A stretch of DNA of 64,000 nt from a bacterium. Lineage in GTDB: Bacteria; Bacillota; Clostridia; Lachnospirales; Lachnospiraceae. Where the stretch lies: assembly GCA_022774325.1 (NCBI GenBank), contig JALFNN010000039.1, positions 42,808-106,807 of the forward strand, read 5' to 3'. The first letter of the stretch is position 1. The number at the start of each line of letters is the position of its first letter. Below are positions 10,209 through 19,522 of this stretch, piece after piece. A program made the translations under genes and the position numbers. The notes beneath the pieces are model-generated. The model worked only from the letters and a program-made list of their open reading frames with translations. It did not search any database and had not been told where the DNA came from.

Positions 10209-10919
10209 ATGAATCAAAACAAAACCATGAAAGACATGATAGCAGATGAACGCCCGTATGAAAAATGCGAGCGTTTTGGGGCGGGCAGTTTGACAGATAT
10301 TGAATTGCTTGCCGTTCTGCTGCGTACAGGTACAAAGGGAGAAAATTCCCTTGAACTGGCCAGAAAACTTTTGTACCCGGATACCGGTGTACAGAATAAG
10401 GATGAGACTCATCTGCAGAACTGGACCAAAGAAGAACTGATGAAAGTGCAGGGAATCGGCAGGGTAAAGGCGATACAGATTCTTTGCCTTTGTGAACTTT
10501 CCAAAAGAATGGCGCAGCTTTCTGCCGGGAAAGAACTGGATTTTTCCAAACCGGATACCATAGCGGACTATTATATGGAAGATATGCGTCACCGCAGGCA
10601 GGAGCATATGAAGCTGCTTATGCTGAATACCCGATCTAAACTGATCGGTGAAAGTGAGATATCCAAAGGAACGATCAATATGTCGCTGGTTTCCCCGCGT
10701 GAGCTTTTTGTGGAAGCTCTTATGAAAAATGCAGTATACATCATACTTATGCATAATCATCCCAGCGGTGATCCGTCGCCGAGCCGGGCTGATATTCTGG
10801 TGACCAGAAGGGTGAAGGAGGCAGGGGAAATCCTGGGAATTGAGCTCCTTGACCATATTATTATCGGAGACAACTGTTATGTCAGTCTTGCCCTTGAGGG
10901 GTATTTAGGGAATGCGTAG
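10209..10919 (+). CDS. radC: RadC family JAB/MPN-domain protein
   Basis: A 236-aa protein with a helix-hairpin-helix region (VQGIGRVKAIQI) and a C-terminal JAMM metalloprotease-like motif HNHPSGDPSPSRAD (HxH, ten residues, D) that is intact. RadC proteins are often tied to DNA repair, but the molecular function remains uncertain. The frame opens at 10110. ATG 10209 gives MNQNKTMKDM; the alternative ATG 10227 (MKDMIADERP) fits the family start equally well, and neither has a well-spaced ribosome site. It precedes the mre operon as in many Clostridia. Confidence 0.9.
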   Translation: MNQNKTMKDMIADERPYEKCERFGAGSLTDIELLAVLLRTGTKGENSLELARKLLYPDTGVQNKDETHLQNWTKEELMKVQGIGRVKAIQILCLCELSKRMAQLSAGKELDFSKPDTIADYYMEDMRHRRQEHMKLLMLNTRSKLIGESEISKGTINMSLVSPRELFVEALMKNAVYIILMHNHPSGDPSPSRADILVTRRVKEAGEILGIELLDHIIIGDNCYVSLALEGYLGNA

Positions 10920-10939
10920 CTGTGAAAGGAATATAGCAA

Positions 10940-11962
10940 ATGGCAAGAAATGTTTACGGTATTGATCTTGGAACTTATGAGATCAAAGTTTATGATAAAA
11001 AAAAGGACACCATATGGAAGGAAAAGAATGTCATTGCAATCGCCAATCAGAAAACAATTTTTGCTGTCGGTGATGAAGCATATGAAATGTATGAAAAAGC
11101 CCCGGGAAATATACAGGTTGTGTTTCCTATGAAGGAAGGGGTCATCAGCCGATTTAACGATATGCAGTATCTGCTTCAGAATCTGCTGAAAAAAGACCGC
11201 CAGTTTGCAAGAGGTGCTGAATACGTGATCGCTGTTCCGACCGATGTTACTGAGGTGGAGAAACGGGCTTTCTTTGATCTCGTGGTCCATTCGACCGCAA
11301 GAGCCCGGGAGGTCAATATTGTAGAACGGGGAATTGCACACTGCATCGGACTCGGAATGGATGTTCAGAATACAAAAGGGGTTATGATTGCAGATTTCGG
11401 AGGTGAGACGACGGAAATTTCGGTTGTCGCATCCGGTGGTATGGTGCTGAATAAACTGATCAAAATCGGTGGGAATACATTTGACAATGCTGTGGCGAAT
11501 CTGGTGCGGCATAATTATGATTTCCTGATTGGAAGGCTTACGGCAGAAACACTGAGGCGGCGTTTCGGTGTGTTTGGCGGAGAGAGCAGTGAGACTATGG
11601 TCGTTGCCGGAAGAAATCTGGTAACCGGAGTTCCGAAACAGCAGGAAATTCCGATCAGCCTGGTACGTGCCGCCATGAAGGAGCCGCTTTCGGAATGTAT
11701 CATGCAGATCAACCTTCTGCTTGAAAGAACGCCTCCGGAAGTATTGAAGGCCATACAGAAGAACGGTATCTTTCTGACAGGAGGTCTTTCCTATCTTCCG
11801 GGTCTTTCCAGTTACATAGAAGGGGCAACTGGTTACCGGGTTCACACTGCGCGTCATCCGGATATTTGCGCGGTGGAAGGACTGAGTCAGATTATCCGGT
11901 CCAAAGAGCTTAGAAAACACGCATATTCAATGCTAGACGAGAATTATAGGTGGATGAGATAG
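10940..11962 (+). CDS. mreB: MreB/Mbl-family rod-shape actin homologue
   Basis: A 340-aa actin-like ATPase that forms membrane-associated filaments guiding side-wall synthesis. Phosphate 1 is GIDLGTYEIKVY and phosphate 2 ADFGGETTEISV; the late motif ILTGGLSYLPG appears here as FLTGGLSYLPGL. Both phosphate loops differ from the canonical DLGTANT and DIGGGTTE, so this is a divergent paralogue. The stop codon is directly followed by the mreC ATG with no gap, so the two are translated together. The mre context supports the assignment. Confidence 0.9.
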   Translation: MARNVYGIDLGTYEIKVYDKKKDTIWKEKNVIAIANQKTIFAVGDEAYEMYEKAPGNIQVVFPMKEGVISRFNDMQYLLQNLLKKDRQFARGAEYVIAVPTDVTEVEKRAFFDLVVHSTARAREVNIVERGIAHCIGLGMDVQNTKGVMIADFGGETTEISVVASGGMVLNKLIKIGGNTFDNAVANLVRHNYDFLIGRLTAETLRRRFGVFGGESSETMVVAGRNLVTGVPKQQEIPISLVRAAMKEPLSECIMQINLLLERTPPEVLKAIQKNGIFLTGGLSYLPGLSSYIEGATGYRVHTARHPDICAVEGLSQIIRSKELRKHAYSMLDENYRWMR

Positions 11963-12823
11963 ATGAAAGCAAAAAACCAATTTTCACTTGCAAGCAAATA
12001 CTGGCTTCTGATCCTTGCAATAATTTGTATTATATTAATGGGACTTTCCGGTTTTGCAGATACCGGGAAAGGGCCGCTCGCATGGGTAGCCGGATATACG
12101 GTGGTACCAATGCAGAAGGGCATCAACCGTGTGGGGATGTGGATCAGTGATGTGTCCGATAATTTTGCAACGCTTCAGGAAGTGAGAGAAGAAAATAAAC
12201 AACTGAAAGAAAAAGTTGCGGAGCTGACGATTGAAAATAATCAGCTTCAACAGAATTCCGCAGAGCTGGAACGACTTCAGGAACTTTTTAAAATGCATCA
12301 GGATACGGCAGATTATCCAAAGGTCGGGGCGAATGTTATTGCCAGTGAAAACAGCAACTGGTTTTCAAGATTCACGATCGACAAGGGAAGCAACGACGGT
12401 ATTGAAGTGGATATGAATGTGCTTTCAGGTGCAGGGCTTGTCGGCATCGTTACAGAAGTCGGGCCGAATTATTCCATTGTAAGTTCCATCATTGATGATA
12501 AAAATGTGAGTGCCATGATGCTGGAAACTTTTGACAAATGTATTGTCAGCGGCGATCTGAAGCTGATAGGTGAAGGTGTTGTCAAATTCGAGCAACTTGC
12601 AAACAATGAGAATGAAGTTAAGGTAGGCACTCAGGTCGTAACTTCCAATATCAGTGACAAATATCTTCAGGGGCTTCTGATTGGATATGTCTCCGAGGTT
12701 ACGGTTGATGCAAACAATCTGACACGTTCTGGATATATTATCCCGGCTACGGATTTTCATGAATTAAATGAAGTGCTGGTTATCACTACCACAAAGAAAG
12801 ACTTGATTGATAAAAAGGAGTAA
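11963..12823 (+). CDS. mreC: Rod shape-determining protein MreC
   Basis: A 286-aa bitopic protein with one N-terminal membrane helix (about residues 12-31), a coiled coil rich in E, K, L and Q (about 72-115) and a C-terminal beta domain, as in MreC, the extracytoplasmic scaffold linking MreB with PBP2 and RodA. GAGLVGIVTEVGPNYSIV is a typical MreC core segment. It begins immediately after the mreB-like stop and ends two bases before mreD. Confidence 0.92.
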   Translation: MKAKNQFSLASKYWLLILAIICIILMGLSGFADTGKGPLAWVAGYTVVPMQKGINRVGMWISDVSDNFATLQEVREENKQLKEKVAELTIENNQLQQNSAELERLQELFKMHQDTADYPKVGANVIASENSNWFSRFTIDKGSNDGIEVDMNVLSGAGLVGIVTEVGPNYSIVSSIIDDKNVSAMMLETFDKCIVSGDLKLIGEGVVKFEQLANNENEVKVGTQVVTSNISDKYLQGLLIGYVSEVTVDANNLTRSGYIIPATDFHELNEVLVITTTKKDLIDKKE

Positions 12824-12825
12824 GG

Positions 12826-13353
12826 ATGAAGAAATTAAAACGGATTGCAGTCTGTACCGTTATCATACTGATCTGTTTCCTACTGGAGACGACAATATTT
12901 CAATATCTGGCCCTGGCATCGGTCATCCCGAATCTACTGATCGTAGTCACTTCTTCCTTTGGTTTTATGCGCGGAAGAAAGGAAGGTCTGTTCATCGGAT
13001 TCTTTTGCGGATTACTCAAAGATATTCTGGGTGGCGATTTAATTGGATTTTATGCCTTGGTGTATATGGTGATTGGATATTGCAACGGATTTTTCAGCAG
13101 GGTATTTTATGATGAAGACATCAAGCTTCCGCTGGCGCTGATTTCGGCGAGTGAACTGGTTTACAGCCTGGTTGTTTATATTTTCCTTTTTATGCTGAAA
13201 AGCGATTTTAATTTCTGGTATTATTTCAATCATATCATAATGCCGGAACTTGTTTACACCATTCTGATCACACTGGGCTTATATCAGGTGATCCTGCATA
13301 CGAATCGACGACTGGAAGAGGAAGAAAAAAGGAGTGCAAGTAAATTTGTATAA
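12826..13353 (+). CDS. mreD: Rod shape-determining protein MreD
   Basis: A 175-aa polytopic membrane protein with about five hydrophobic segments. It contains LIVVTSSFGFMRGRKEGLFIGFFCGLLKD split over a conserved MreD region and sits exactly between mreC and PBP2. It is part of the elongasome with RodA and PBP2. Its last codons overlap the likely start of the PBP2 gene. Confidence 0.9.
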   Translation: MKKLKRIAVCTVIILICFLLETTIFQYLALASVIPNLLIVVTSSFGFMRGRKEGLFIGFFCGLLKDILGGDLIGFYALVYMVIGYCNGFFSRVFYDEDIKLPLALISASELVYSLVVYIFLFMLKSDFNFWYYFNHIIMPELVYTILITLGLYQVILHTNRRLEEEEKRSASKFV

Positions 13354-16285
13354 ATTATGGGAACGCCTGAAGGCATGGGCAATCGAGATAGTTAAATCCA
13401 GGGCTTTTGTTGTAATGATCGCGTTCTGTGTGATGTCAGCAATTCTTGTTCAGAGAGTTTTTTATCTGCAGATCGTAAAAGGACAGGAGTATCTGGATGA
13501 CTATAAATTACAGATTCAGAAGACAAAAGAAGTACAAGGAACAAGAGGCCGGATTCTGGACCGTAACGGTGTGGTTCTTGCCGACAATAAGCTTGCCTAT
13601 TCTGTCACAATAGAAGACAACGGGGATTACAGCAACAGTACTACTGCCGAAAAGAATCAGATTATCAATGAGACGGTTCTGAAAGTAATTGATATTGTAG
13701 AATCTAACGGGGATTCCATCATCAATAATTTTAAGATTGTTCTGAATGATAACGGGGAATATCAATATACGATGGATGAAGATTCGACTCAGAAGCTTCG
13801 TTTTCTTGCGGATATTTTCGGATATGCCACAATTGACAAGCTTTCTGATGAACAGAAGGCATATACCGCAGAAGATATCATCAACTATCTCTGTACGGAT
13901 AAACGATGGGGATATGGAATTGATCAGGAAGAATTTTCGAAAGAGATGGTTCTGAAAATGGTCAATATCCGTTATGCCATGAGTCTGAACCGGTATCAGA
14001 AATATGTCGCTACAACGGTAGCAAGTGATGTGAGTGAAGAAACAAAAGCAGCCATTATGGAGAATATTGATACACTTCAGGGCGTCAATATCGCAGAAGA
14101 TTCTCTGAGAGTTTATCCCGACAGCAAGTATTTTGCATCTATTCTTGGATATACCGGTACCATTTCCCAGGAAGAGTATGACTCCATGGACAAAGAAACG
14201 CAGGAAAGATATTCCCTTACAGATATTGTTGGTAAAGCTGGATTGGAACAGGTTCTGGACGAGACGCTCCAGGGGCCGAAAGGAGAAATCAAGCTTTACG
14301 TAAACAGTGTGGGGAAAATCATAGAAACAGATGAAGTTTCCGAGGCAAAAGCAGGAAATGATGTCTATCTTTCAATCGATGCAAATCTACAAAAAGCAGC
14401 TTATGACTTGCTGGAAGAAAAGATTGCCGGAATTGTGGTTGCAAAGATGGCGAATGTCATGAACTATGATCGGAGTCAGGTTACAGATGAGAGTGATGTT
14501 ATCATTCCAATCGATGACGTCTACAATGCATTTATTTCAAATGAGATCCTGGATACCGGACATTTTGAAGATCCGGATGCCAAATCGACAGAACAGGCTG
14601 TGTATCAGGCATACATTACGAGACATGAAGAAGTGATTTCAGAAGTTCTGGAACAGCTGGGAAATCCGAATGCTCCTGCATATAAAGAATGTTCAAAAGA
14701 AATGCAGGCTTATTTGAGCTATGTGATCAGTGATCTTCTGACAACCAATGCAAAGATATTACAGACAGATAAGATTGATACGAAGGACAAGACATACCTT
14801 GCCTGGGAAGAAGATGAGACGATCAGCTTATATACATATTTGAACTATGCAATTTCCCAGAACTGGATCGATACATCGAAACTGAAGGAATACATGGATG
14901 AGGAGAGCAGTTATTCTGATCTTGGTGAGACTTACCAGGGACTCGTGAACTTCATTGGGAAGAAACTGTCGACGGATTCCGGATTTGAGAAACTGATTTA
15001 TAAATATATGATCAAGACAGGCCGGATTACAGGTACGCAGATCTGTCTGCTCTTGTATGAACAGGAAGTCCTGGATTATGATGAAACCCAATACAATAAC
15101 CTTGTAAGTGGTGCGACCGGTCCTTATGATTTTATTCGCGGTAAGATTCAAACGCTTGAAATCACTCCGGGGCAGCTTGGACTGGAACCATGTACAGGAT
15201 CTGTTGTAGTGACGGATGTCAATACAGGAGAAGTGCTGGCATGCGTCTCTTATCCGGGATATGATAATAACCGTCTGGCGAACAGTATGGATTCTGATTA
15301 TTATAGCCAGCTGCGGCAGAATCAGGCGGCACCGCTTTATAACAATGCCACACAGGAGCGGACGGCACCGGGTTCTACTTACAAACCGTTGGTTGCGACT
15401 GCAGGATTGACAGAGGGTGTGATTAGTTCTGATACATATCTGAACTGCAGCGGTGTTTATAAAAAAGTATCACCGAATCCGAAGTGCTGGTTTTATCCGA
15501 GCTCCCATGGATCACTGAATGTATCCGGTGCGATTCAGAAATCATGTAACCTGTTTTTCTATGAGGTGGGATATCGTCTGGGACTTACGAACGATGCGCT
15601 TAATGAGAATGATCTTTCGGATACAAGTGGCGAAGCTACAGCTACAAGATATTCGTCCGATAAAGGCCTTGCGGTTTTGAAGCAGTATGCGACTTTATTT
15701 GGTCTCGGGCAGAAAACAGGTATAGAGATACCAGAATCGGAGCCTCAGATTTCCGATCAGGATGCGGTCCGGTCTGCGATTGGACAAGGAACCAATAACT
15801 ATACAACGACACAGCTTGCCAGATATATTACTGCTGTTGCGAACCGTGGAACCGTATATAATCTGACATTGATCGACAAAGTTACAACTGTGGAAGGCGA
15901 TGTGATTGAACAGTCTGAGCCGAGTGCTCTGAATCAGATTGAAAATGTTTCCAACAACACCTGGGATGCGGTGCATCAGGGAATGCGTGCCGTTGTCACC
16001 AGCAGCAGTACCTATTCTTCTTTGAATGGATTTGCGATGTCCGGTAAAACGGGTACTGCCCAGCAAAGTAAATCGCATGCGAACCATGGTCTGTTTGTTG
16101 GATTCGCGCCGAGTGACGAACCAGAGATTGCATTTGCAATCCGAATTAAAAACGGATATGAATCGTTGTATGTTTCTGAAATTGGACGTGATCTGATGCG
16201 GTATTATTATGGATTGGCTGATCGTAATGAACTTATCACCGGTCATGCTGCAGAAATTACTGTGACAGGAGTTCACGGAGATTAG
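13346..16285 (+). CDS. mrdA: Penicillin-binding protein 2, long form (transpeptidase)
   Basis: The class B PBP that cross-links side-wall peptidoglycan with RodA. It has one membrane helix (about residues 20-40), a pedestal with RGRILDRNGVVLADN, and the transpeptidase motifs STYK (in APGSTYKPLV), SCN and KTGT. At about 979 aa it is much longer than usual PBP2 (600-700) because of an extra segment of about 250 residues between pedestal and catalytic domain. TTG 13346 is preferred since AAGGAG (13329-13334) lies 11 bases upstream; GTG 13334 would overlap that site. The start is uncertain by four codons. Confidence 0.92.
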   Translation: MYKLWERLKAWAIEIVKSRAFVVMIAFCVMSAILVQRVFYLQIVKGQEYLDDYKLQIQKTKEVQGTRGRILDRNGVVLADNKLAYSVTIEDNGDYSNSTTAEKNQIINETVLKVIDIVESNGDSIINNFKIVLNDNGEYQYTMDEDSTQKLRFLADIFGYATIDKLSDEQKAYTAEDIINYLCTDKRWGYGIDQEEFSKEMVLKMVNIRYAMSLNRYQKYVATTVASDVSEETKAAIMENIDTLQGVNIAEDSLRVYPDSKYFASILGYTGTISQEEYDSMDKETQERYSLTDIVGKAGLEQVLDETLQGPKGEIKLYVNSVGKIIETDEVSEAKAGNDVYLSIDANLQKAAYDLLEEKIAGIVVAKMANVMNYDRSQVTDESDVIIPIDDVYNAFISNEILDTGHFEDPDAKSTEQAVYQAYITRHEEVISEVLEQLGNPNAPAYKECSKEMQAYLSYVISDLLTTNAKILQTDKIDTKDKTYLAWEEDETISLYTYLNYAISQNWIDTSKLKEYMDEESSYSDLGETYQGLVNFIGKKLSTDSGFEKLIYKYMIKTGRITGTQICLLLYEQEVLDYDETQYNNLVSGATGPYDFIRGKIQTLEITPGQLGLEPCTGSVVVTDVNTGEVLACVSYPGYDNNRLANSMDSDYYSQLRQNQAAPLYNNATQERTAPGSTYKPLVATAGLTEGVISSDTYLNCSGVYKKVSPNPKCWFYPSSHGSLNVSGAIQKSCNLFFYEVGYRLGLTNDALNENDLSDTSGEATATRYSSDKGLAVLKQYATLFGLGQKTGIEIPESEPQISDQDAVRSAIGQGTNNYTTTQLARYITAVANRGTVYNLTLIDKVTTVEGDVIEQSEPSALNQIENVSNNTWDAVHQGMRAVVTSSSTYSSLNGFAMSGKTGTAQQSKSHANHGLFVGFAPSDEPEIAFAIRIKNGYESLYVSEIGRDLMRYYYGLADRNELITGHAAEITVTGVHGD

Positions 16286-16299
16286 AAGGAGTGGGGGAC

Positions 16300-16947
16300 T
16301 TGAATCAGAAAGTCGTAATTAAAAGTAATAAATACGGCTTGATCGTTCATATGGATCCTGAGGCAGAATATAAGCAGATCCTTGAGGAACTTAGGACAAG
16401 TTTCACTGAATCGGCAAAATTTTTTAAAGATGCAAGCATGGCGATTACCTTTGAGGGGCGAGTGCTTACCAAGCCGCAGGAAGAAGAAATCATAGATTTG
16501 ATCACAGATATTGCGCACATCCATATTGTATGTATTTTCGACAAAAACGAGAATACAGAAAGATTGTACAAAAGCGTGGTGGAAGAATGTCTTGAAGATT
16601 TGCCCAGAAGAGAAGGACAGTTTTACCGGGGGACACTGAAGAAGAGGCAGGTACTGGAAACGGAAAAAAGCATCATTATATTAGGCGATGTAGAATTTGG
16701 AGCGACTGTCGTTTCACGCGGTAATATTGTGGTGCTCGGTACGATTCGTGGTACTGTACATGCAGGAGCGGCAGGAAATAAAAATGCGTTTGTCGTTGCG
16801 TTGGCTATGAAGCCTCAGATGCTGAAGATTGCAGGAGTCGGTGCAAATCGTGTGTATTTGCGTAAAGGGGAAAAGCCGGAAGCGCGGATTGCACGGCTGG
16901 ACGAAGAACACATTTCTATTGGTCCGCTTAAGAATCAAATTTGGTAG
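16300..16947 (+). CDS. minC: Septum site-determining protein MinC
   Basis: FtsZ polymerisation inhibitor, about 215 aa, with an N-terminal domain and a C-terminal beta-helix (SIIILGDVEFGATVVSRGNI, VVLGTIRGTVHAG) that binds MinD. TTG 16300 is chosen because AAGGAG lies eight bases upstream; the earlier GTG 16291 overlaps that site. It is followed directly by minD and minE. Confidence 0.92.
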   Translation: MNQKVVIKSNKYGLIVHMDPEAEYKQILEELRTSFTESAKFFKDASMAITFEGRVLTKPQEEEIIDLITDIAHIHIVCIFDKNENTERLYKSVVEECLEDLPRREGQFYRGTLKKRQVLETEKSIIILGDVEFGATVVSRGNIVVLGTIRGTVHAGAAGNKNAFVVALAMKPQMLKIAGVGANRVYLRKGEKPEARIARLDEEHISIGPLKNQIW

Positions 16948-16958
16948 GAGGACGTGTT

Positions 16959-17750
16959 ATGGGCGAGATTATTGTTGTGACATCAGGAAAAGGCGGAGTC
17001 GGAAAAACGACCACTACAGCAAATATTGGAGCGGGACTTGCAAGTCTTGGCCAGAAGGTACTTGTAATTGATACAGATCTGGGGCTCAGGAACCTGGACG
17101 TAGTTATGGGACTGGAGAATCGGATTGTGTACAATCTCGTAGATGTAATTGAAGGAAGCTGCCGACTGAAACAGGCGGTTATCAGGGACAAGAGGCATGA
17201 AAATCTGCATCTGCTTCCTTCTGCTCAGACAAAAGACAAATCTGCTGTTTCCCCGGAACAGATGATCAAGCTGACTTCGGAACTCCGGGAAGAATATGAT
17301 TACGTGCTTCTGGACTGTCCGGCTGGAATCGAACAGGGATTTCAGAATGCGATTGCCGGAGCTGACCGGGCAATTGTTGTAACTACTCCTGAAGTTTCAT
17401 CGATTCGTGATGCTGACCGGATCATTGGACTTTTGGAAGCTCATCATATGGCAAAGATGAATCTGATTATAAACCGTATCAGGATCGATATGGTGAAACG
17501 GGGGGATATGATGTCCATTGACGATGTGACTGAAATACTTTCCATTGACCTTCTGGGGGCGATCCCGGATGATGAACAGGTCGTTGTCGGTACCAACCAG
17601 GGAGAGCCGGTTATTGATATGGATTCACTGGCAGGAAAAGCCTATATGAATATCTGCCGGAGAATTTTGGGAGAAGATGTTCCGTTTCTGGATTTTGATA
17701 AACAGAATAGTATGCTGCATAAGTTTATTCGCAGATTTCGGAAAAATTAG
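16959..17750 (+). CDS. minD: Septum site-determining ATPase MinD
   Basis: A 263-aa ParA-type ATPase with the deviant Walker A motif SGKGGVGKTT at residues 8-17, the switch region DTDLGLRNLDVVMG and DCPAGIEQGFQ. The C-terminus LHKFIRRFRKN is a basic amphipathic membrane-targeting helix. The ATG at 16959 follows TAGGAGG; the frame continues 18 bases upstream into minC without a ribosome site. It recruits MinC to the membrane and is displaced by MinE. Confidence 0.95.
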   Translation: MGEIIVVTSGKGGVGKTTTTANIGAGLASLGQKVLVIDTDLGLRNLDVVMGLENRIVYNLVDVIEGSCRLKQAVIRDKRHENLHLLPSAQTKDKSAVSPEQMIKLTSELREEYDYVLLDCPAGIEQGFQNAIAGADRAIVVTTPEVSSIRDADRIIGLLEAHHMAKMNLIINRIRIDMVKRGDMMSIDDVTEILSIDLLGAIPDDEQVVVGTNQGEPVIDMDSLAGKAYMNICRRILGEDVPFLDFDKQNSMLHKFIRRFRKN

Positions 17751-17761
17751 GAGGCAGGCTT

Positions 17762-17992
17762 ATGCATGTATTTGAAACAAAATATCGGAAACCATCTGTT
17801 TCGATTGCAAGAGACAGGCTGAAAGCATTGATCGTAGCAGATCGTATGCAATGTCAGCCGGATACATATGAGTTTCTGTGCCGGGAATTATTCCGCACAG
17901 TTTCAAAGTACATGAAAGTAACTGAAGAACAATTTGACGTGGATATCACACGGTCAAGGATTACTATTGATTTAACGGGAGACGAATCGTGA
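17762..17992 (+). CDS. minE: Cell division topological specificity factor MinE
   Basis: A compact 76-aa MinE. The segment ARDRLKALIVADRMQC matches the MinD-binding anti-MinCD helix, and the rest is the dimerisation beta domain. Its presence indicates an oscillating Min system rather than the Bacillus MinJ/DivIVA arrangement. The stop overlaps the GTG start of the next gene by three bases. Confidence 0.9.
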   Translation: MHVFETKYRKPSVSIARDRLKALIVADRMQCQPDTYEFLCRELFRTVSKYMKVTEEQFDVDITRSRITIDLTGDES

Positions 17993-19113
17993 GATTACCA
18001 AAAAAAACGAAACCTTATCATTTGAAGGATTACAAATTTAATCTGATCATTTCTGTTGTTGCGCTGACAATTCTGGGAATTCTGGTTATCGGAAGTGCCC
18101 AGAAATCAGTGCAGAATAAGCAGATCATTGGTCTTGTACTGGGACTGATCGTTATGGTCATCGTATCACTTATTGATTATGTATGGGTCTTGAACTTATA
18201 CTGGATGATCTATGCGATTAATATTGTGATGCTGGTGATCACATTGATTTTTGGCACAGAAGTAAACGGTGCGAAGAGATGGATCAATCTGTATTTTACC
18301 AATTTCCAGCCTTCGGAACTCACTAAGATATTGATGGTTCTGTTTTTTGCAAAATTTCTTATGAATCATGAGGAAGATCTCAACAGTTTTCGCACGATTA
18401 TAACTGCTGTATTACTGTTTGCTCCAACCGCACTTCTGATTGTAATGCAGCCGGATTTGTCTACTACGATATCGATTGTTCTGGTGTTCTGTGTCATGAT
18501 GTATATCGCGGGACTGAGCTATAAATTTATTGGTACAATGCTGGCAATCCTCATACCAACGGCAGTGATTTTTATCAGTATTGCGGTACAGCCGAATCAG
18601 CCGTTCCTAAAAGACTACCAGCAGGAGCGAATTCTGGCATGGCTTGAGCCGGAAAAATATGCCAGTGATCAGGCATTTCAGCAGAACAATTCTATGATGG
18701 CGATTGGATCCGGACAGCTCACGGGGAAAGGGCTGAACAACAATACGACGACATCTGTGAAGAATGGAAATTATATACCGGAGCCCCAGACAGACTTTAT
18801 TTTTGCAATTGTTGGTGAAGAATTAGGTTTTGTGGGTTGCTGTATTGTGATTGGTCTGTTATTATTAATAGTAATACAGTGTATTTTGATAGGGATTAAA
18901 GCACAGGATATGGCGGGGCGAATCATCTGCTGCGGAATAGCCGCGCAGATAGCGGTGCAGTCGTTCGTCAATATCAGCGTGGCTACAGGAATTTTCCCAA
19001 ATACAGGTATTCCGTTACCTTTTGTCAGTTACGGGCTGACATCACTTGTCAGTATGTTTATGGGAATCGGTTTTGTGTTAAATGTTGGCCTTCAGCCGAA
19101 AAAATACCAATAA
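17989..19113 (+). CDS. rodA: RodA/FtsW/SpoVE-family peptidoglycan glycosyltransferase
   Basis: A 374-aa SEDS polymerase with about ten membrane segments. The extracytoplasmic EPQTDFIFAIVGEELGFVG segment carries the conserved Asp of this family, and FPNTGIPLPFVSYG is the C-terminal signature. Its place after the mre, PBP2 and min genes makes a RodA (elongation) role most likely. Translation begins at GTG 17989, coupled to minE. FtsW or SpoVE cannot be excluded from sequence alone. Confidence 0.9.
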   Translation: MRLPKKTKPYHLKDYKFNLIISVVALTILGILVIGSAQKSVQNKQIIGLVLGLIVMVIVSLIDYVWVLNLYWMIYAINIVMLVITLIFGTEVNGAKRWINLYFTNFQPSELTKILMVLFFAKFLMNHEEDLNSFRTIITAVLLFAPTALLIVMQPDLSTTISIVLVFCVMMYIAGLSYKFIGTMLAILIPTAVIFISIAVQPNQPFLKDYQQERILAWLEPEKYASDQAFQQNNSMMAIGSGQLTGKGLNNNTTTSVKNGNYIPEPQTDFIFAIVGEELGFVGCCIVIGLLLLIVIQCILIGIKAQDMAGRIICCGIAAQIAVQSFVNISVATGIFPNTGIPLPFVSYGLTSLVSMFMGIGFVLNVGLQPKKYQ

Positions 19114-19126
19114 AGGAGTGGTGAAA

Positions 19127-19522
19127 ATGAACATAGGACTTATTGCTCATGATTCCAAAAAAACTTTAATGCAGAATTTCTGCATCGCTTACAGAGGAAT
19201 TTTAAGTAAGCACGAATTATTTGCTACCGGCACTACCGGACGTTTGATAGAAGAGGTCACGAATCTTTCTATCCATAAGTATCTCGCCGGGCCGCTTGGC
19301 GGAAAACAGCAGCTGGGAGCACAGATAGGACAGAATGAGATCGATGCGTTGATTTTCCTTCGTGATCCATCGAATCCAAAGCCGCATGAACCGGATGTAA
19401 ACGATGTTATCCGTTTGTGTGACATGCACAATATTCCGATGGCTACGAACCTTGCAACAGCGGAGATCCTGATTTTAGCAATTGACAGAGGAGATTTAGA
19501 CTGGCGTGAGATGTACAAGTAA
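19127..19522 (+). CDS. mgsA: Methylglyoxal synthase homologue lacking the usual catalytic Asp
   Basis: A 131-aa protein of the methylglyoxal synthase family, which converts dihydroxyacetone phosphate to methylglyoxal. ATGTTGRLIEE, LIFLRDP and PHEPDV, with the phosphate-binding and second acidic residues, are present. However, the motif normally read as GPxGGDQQ is GPLGGKQQ here: the Asp that acts as catalytic base (Asp71 in E. coli) is a Lys, encoded by AAA near 19305. The enzyme may be inactive or altered. ATG 19127 follows AAAGGAG; the longer frame from 19082 lies inside rodA. Confidence 0.85.
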   Translation: MNIGLIAHDSKKTLMQNFCIAYRGILSKHELFATGTTGRLIEEVTNLSIHKYLAGPLGGKQQLGAQIGQNEIDALIFLRDPSNPKPHEPDVNDVIRLCDMHNIPMATNLATAEILILAIDRGDLDWREMYK

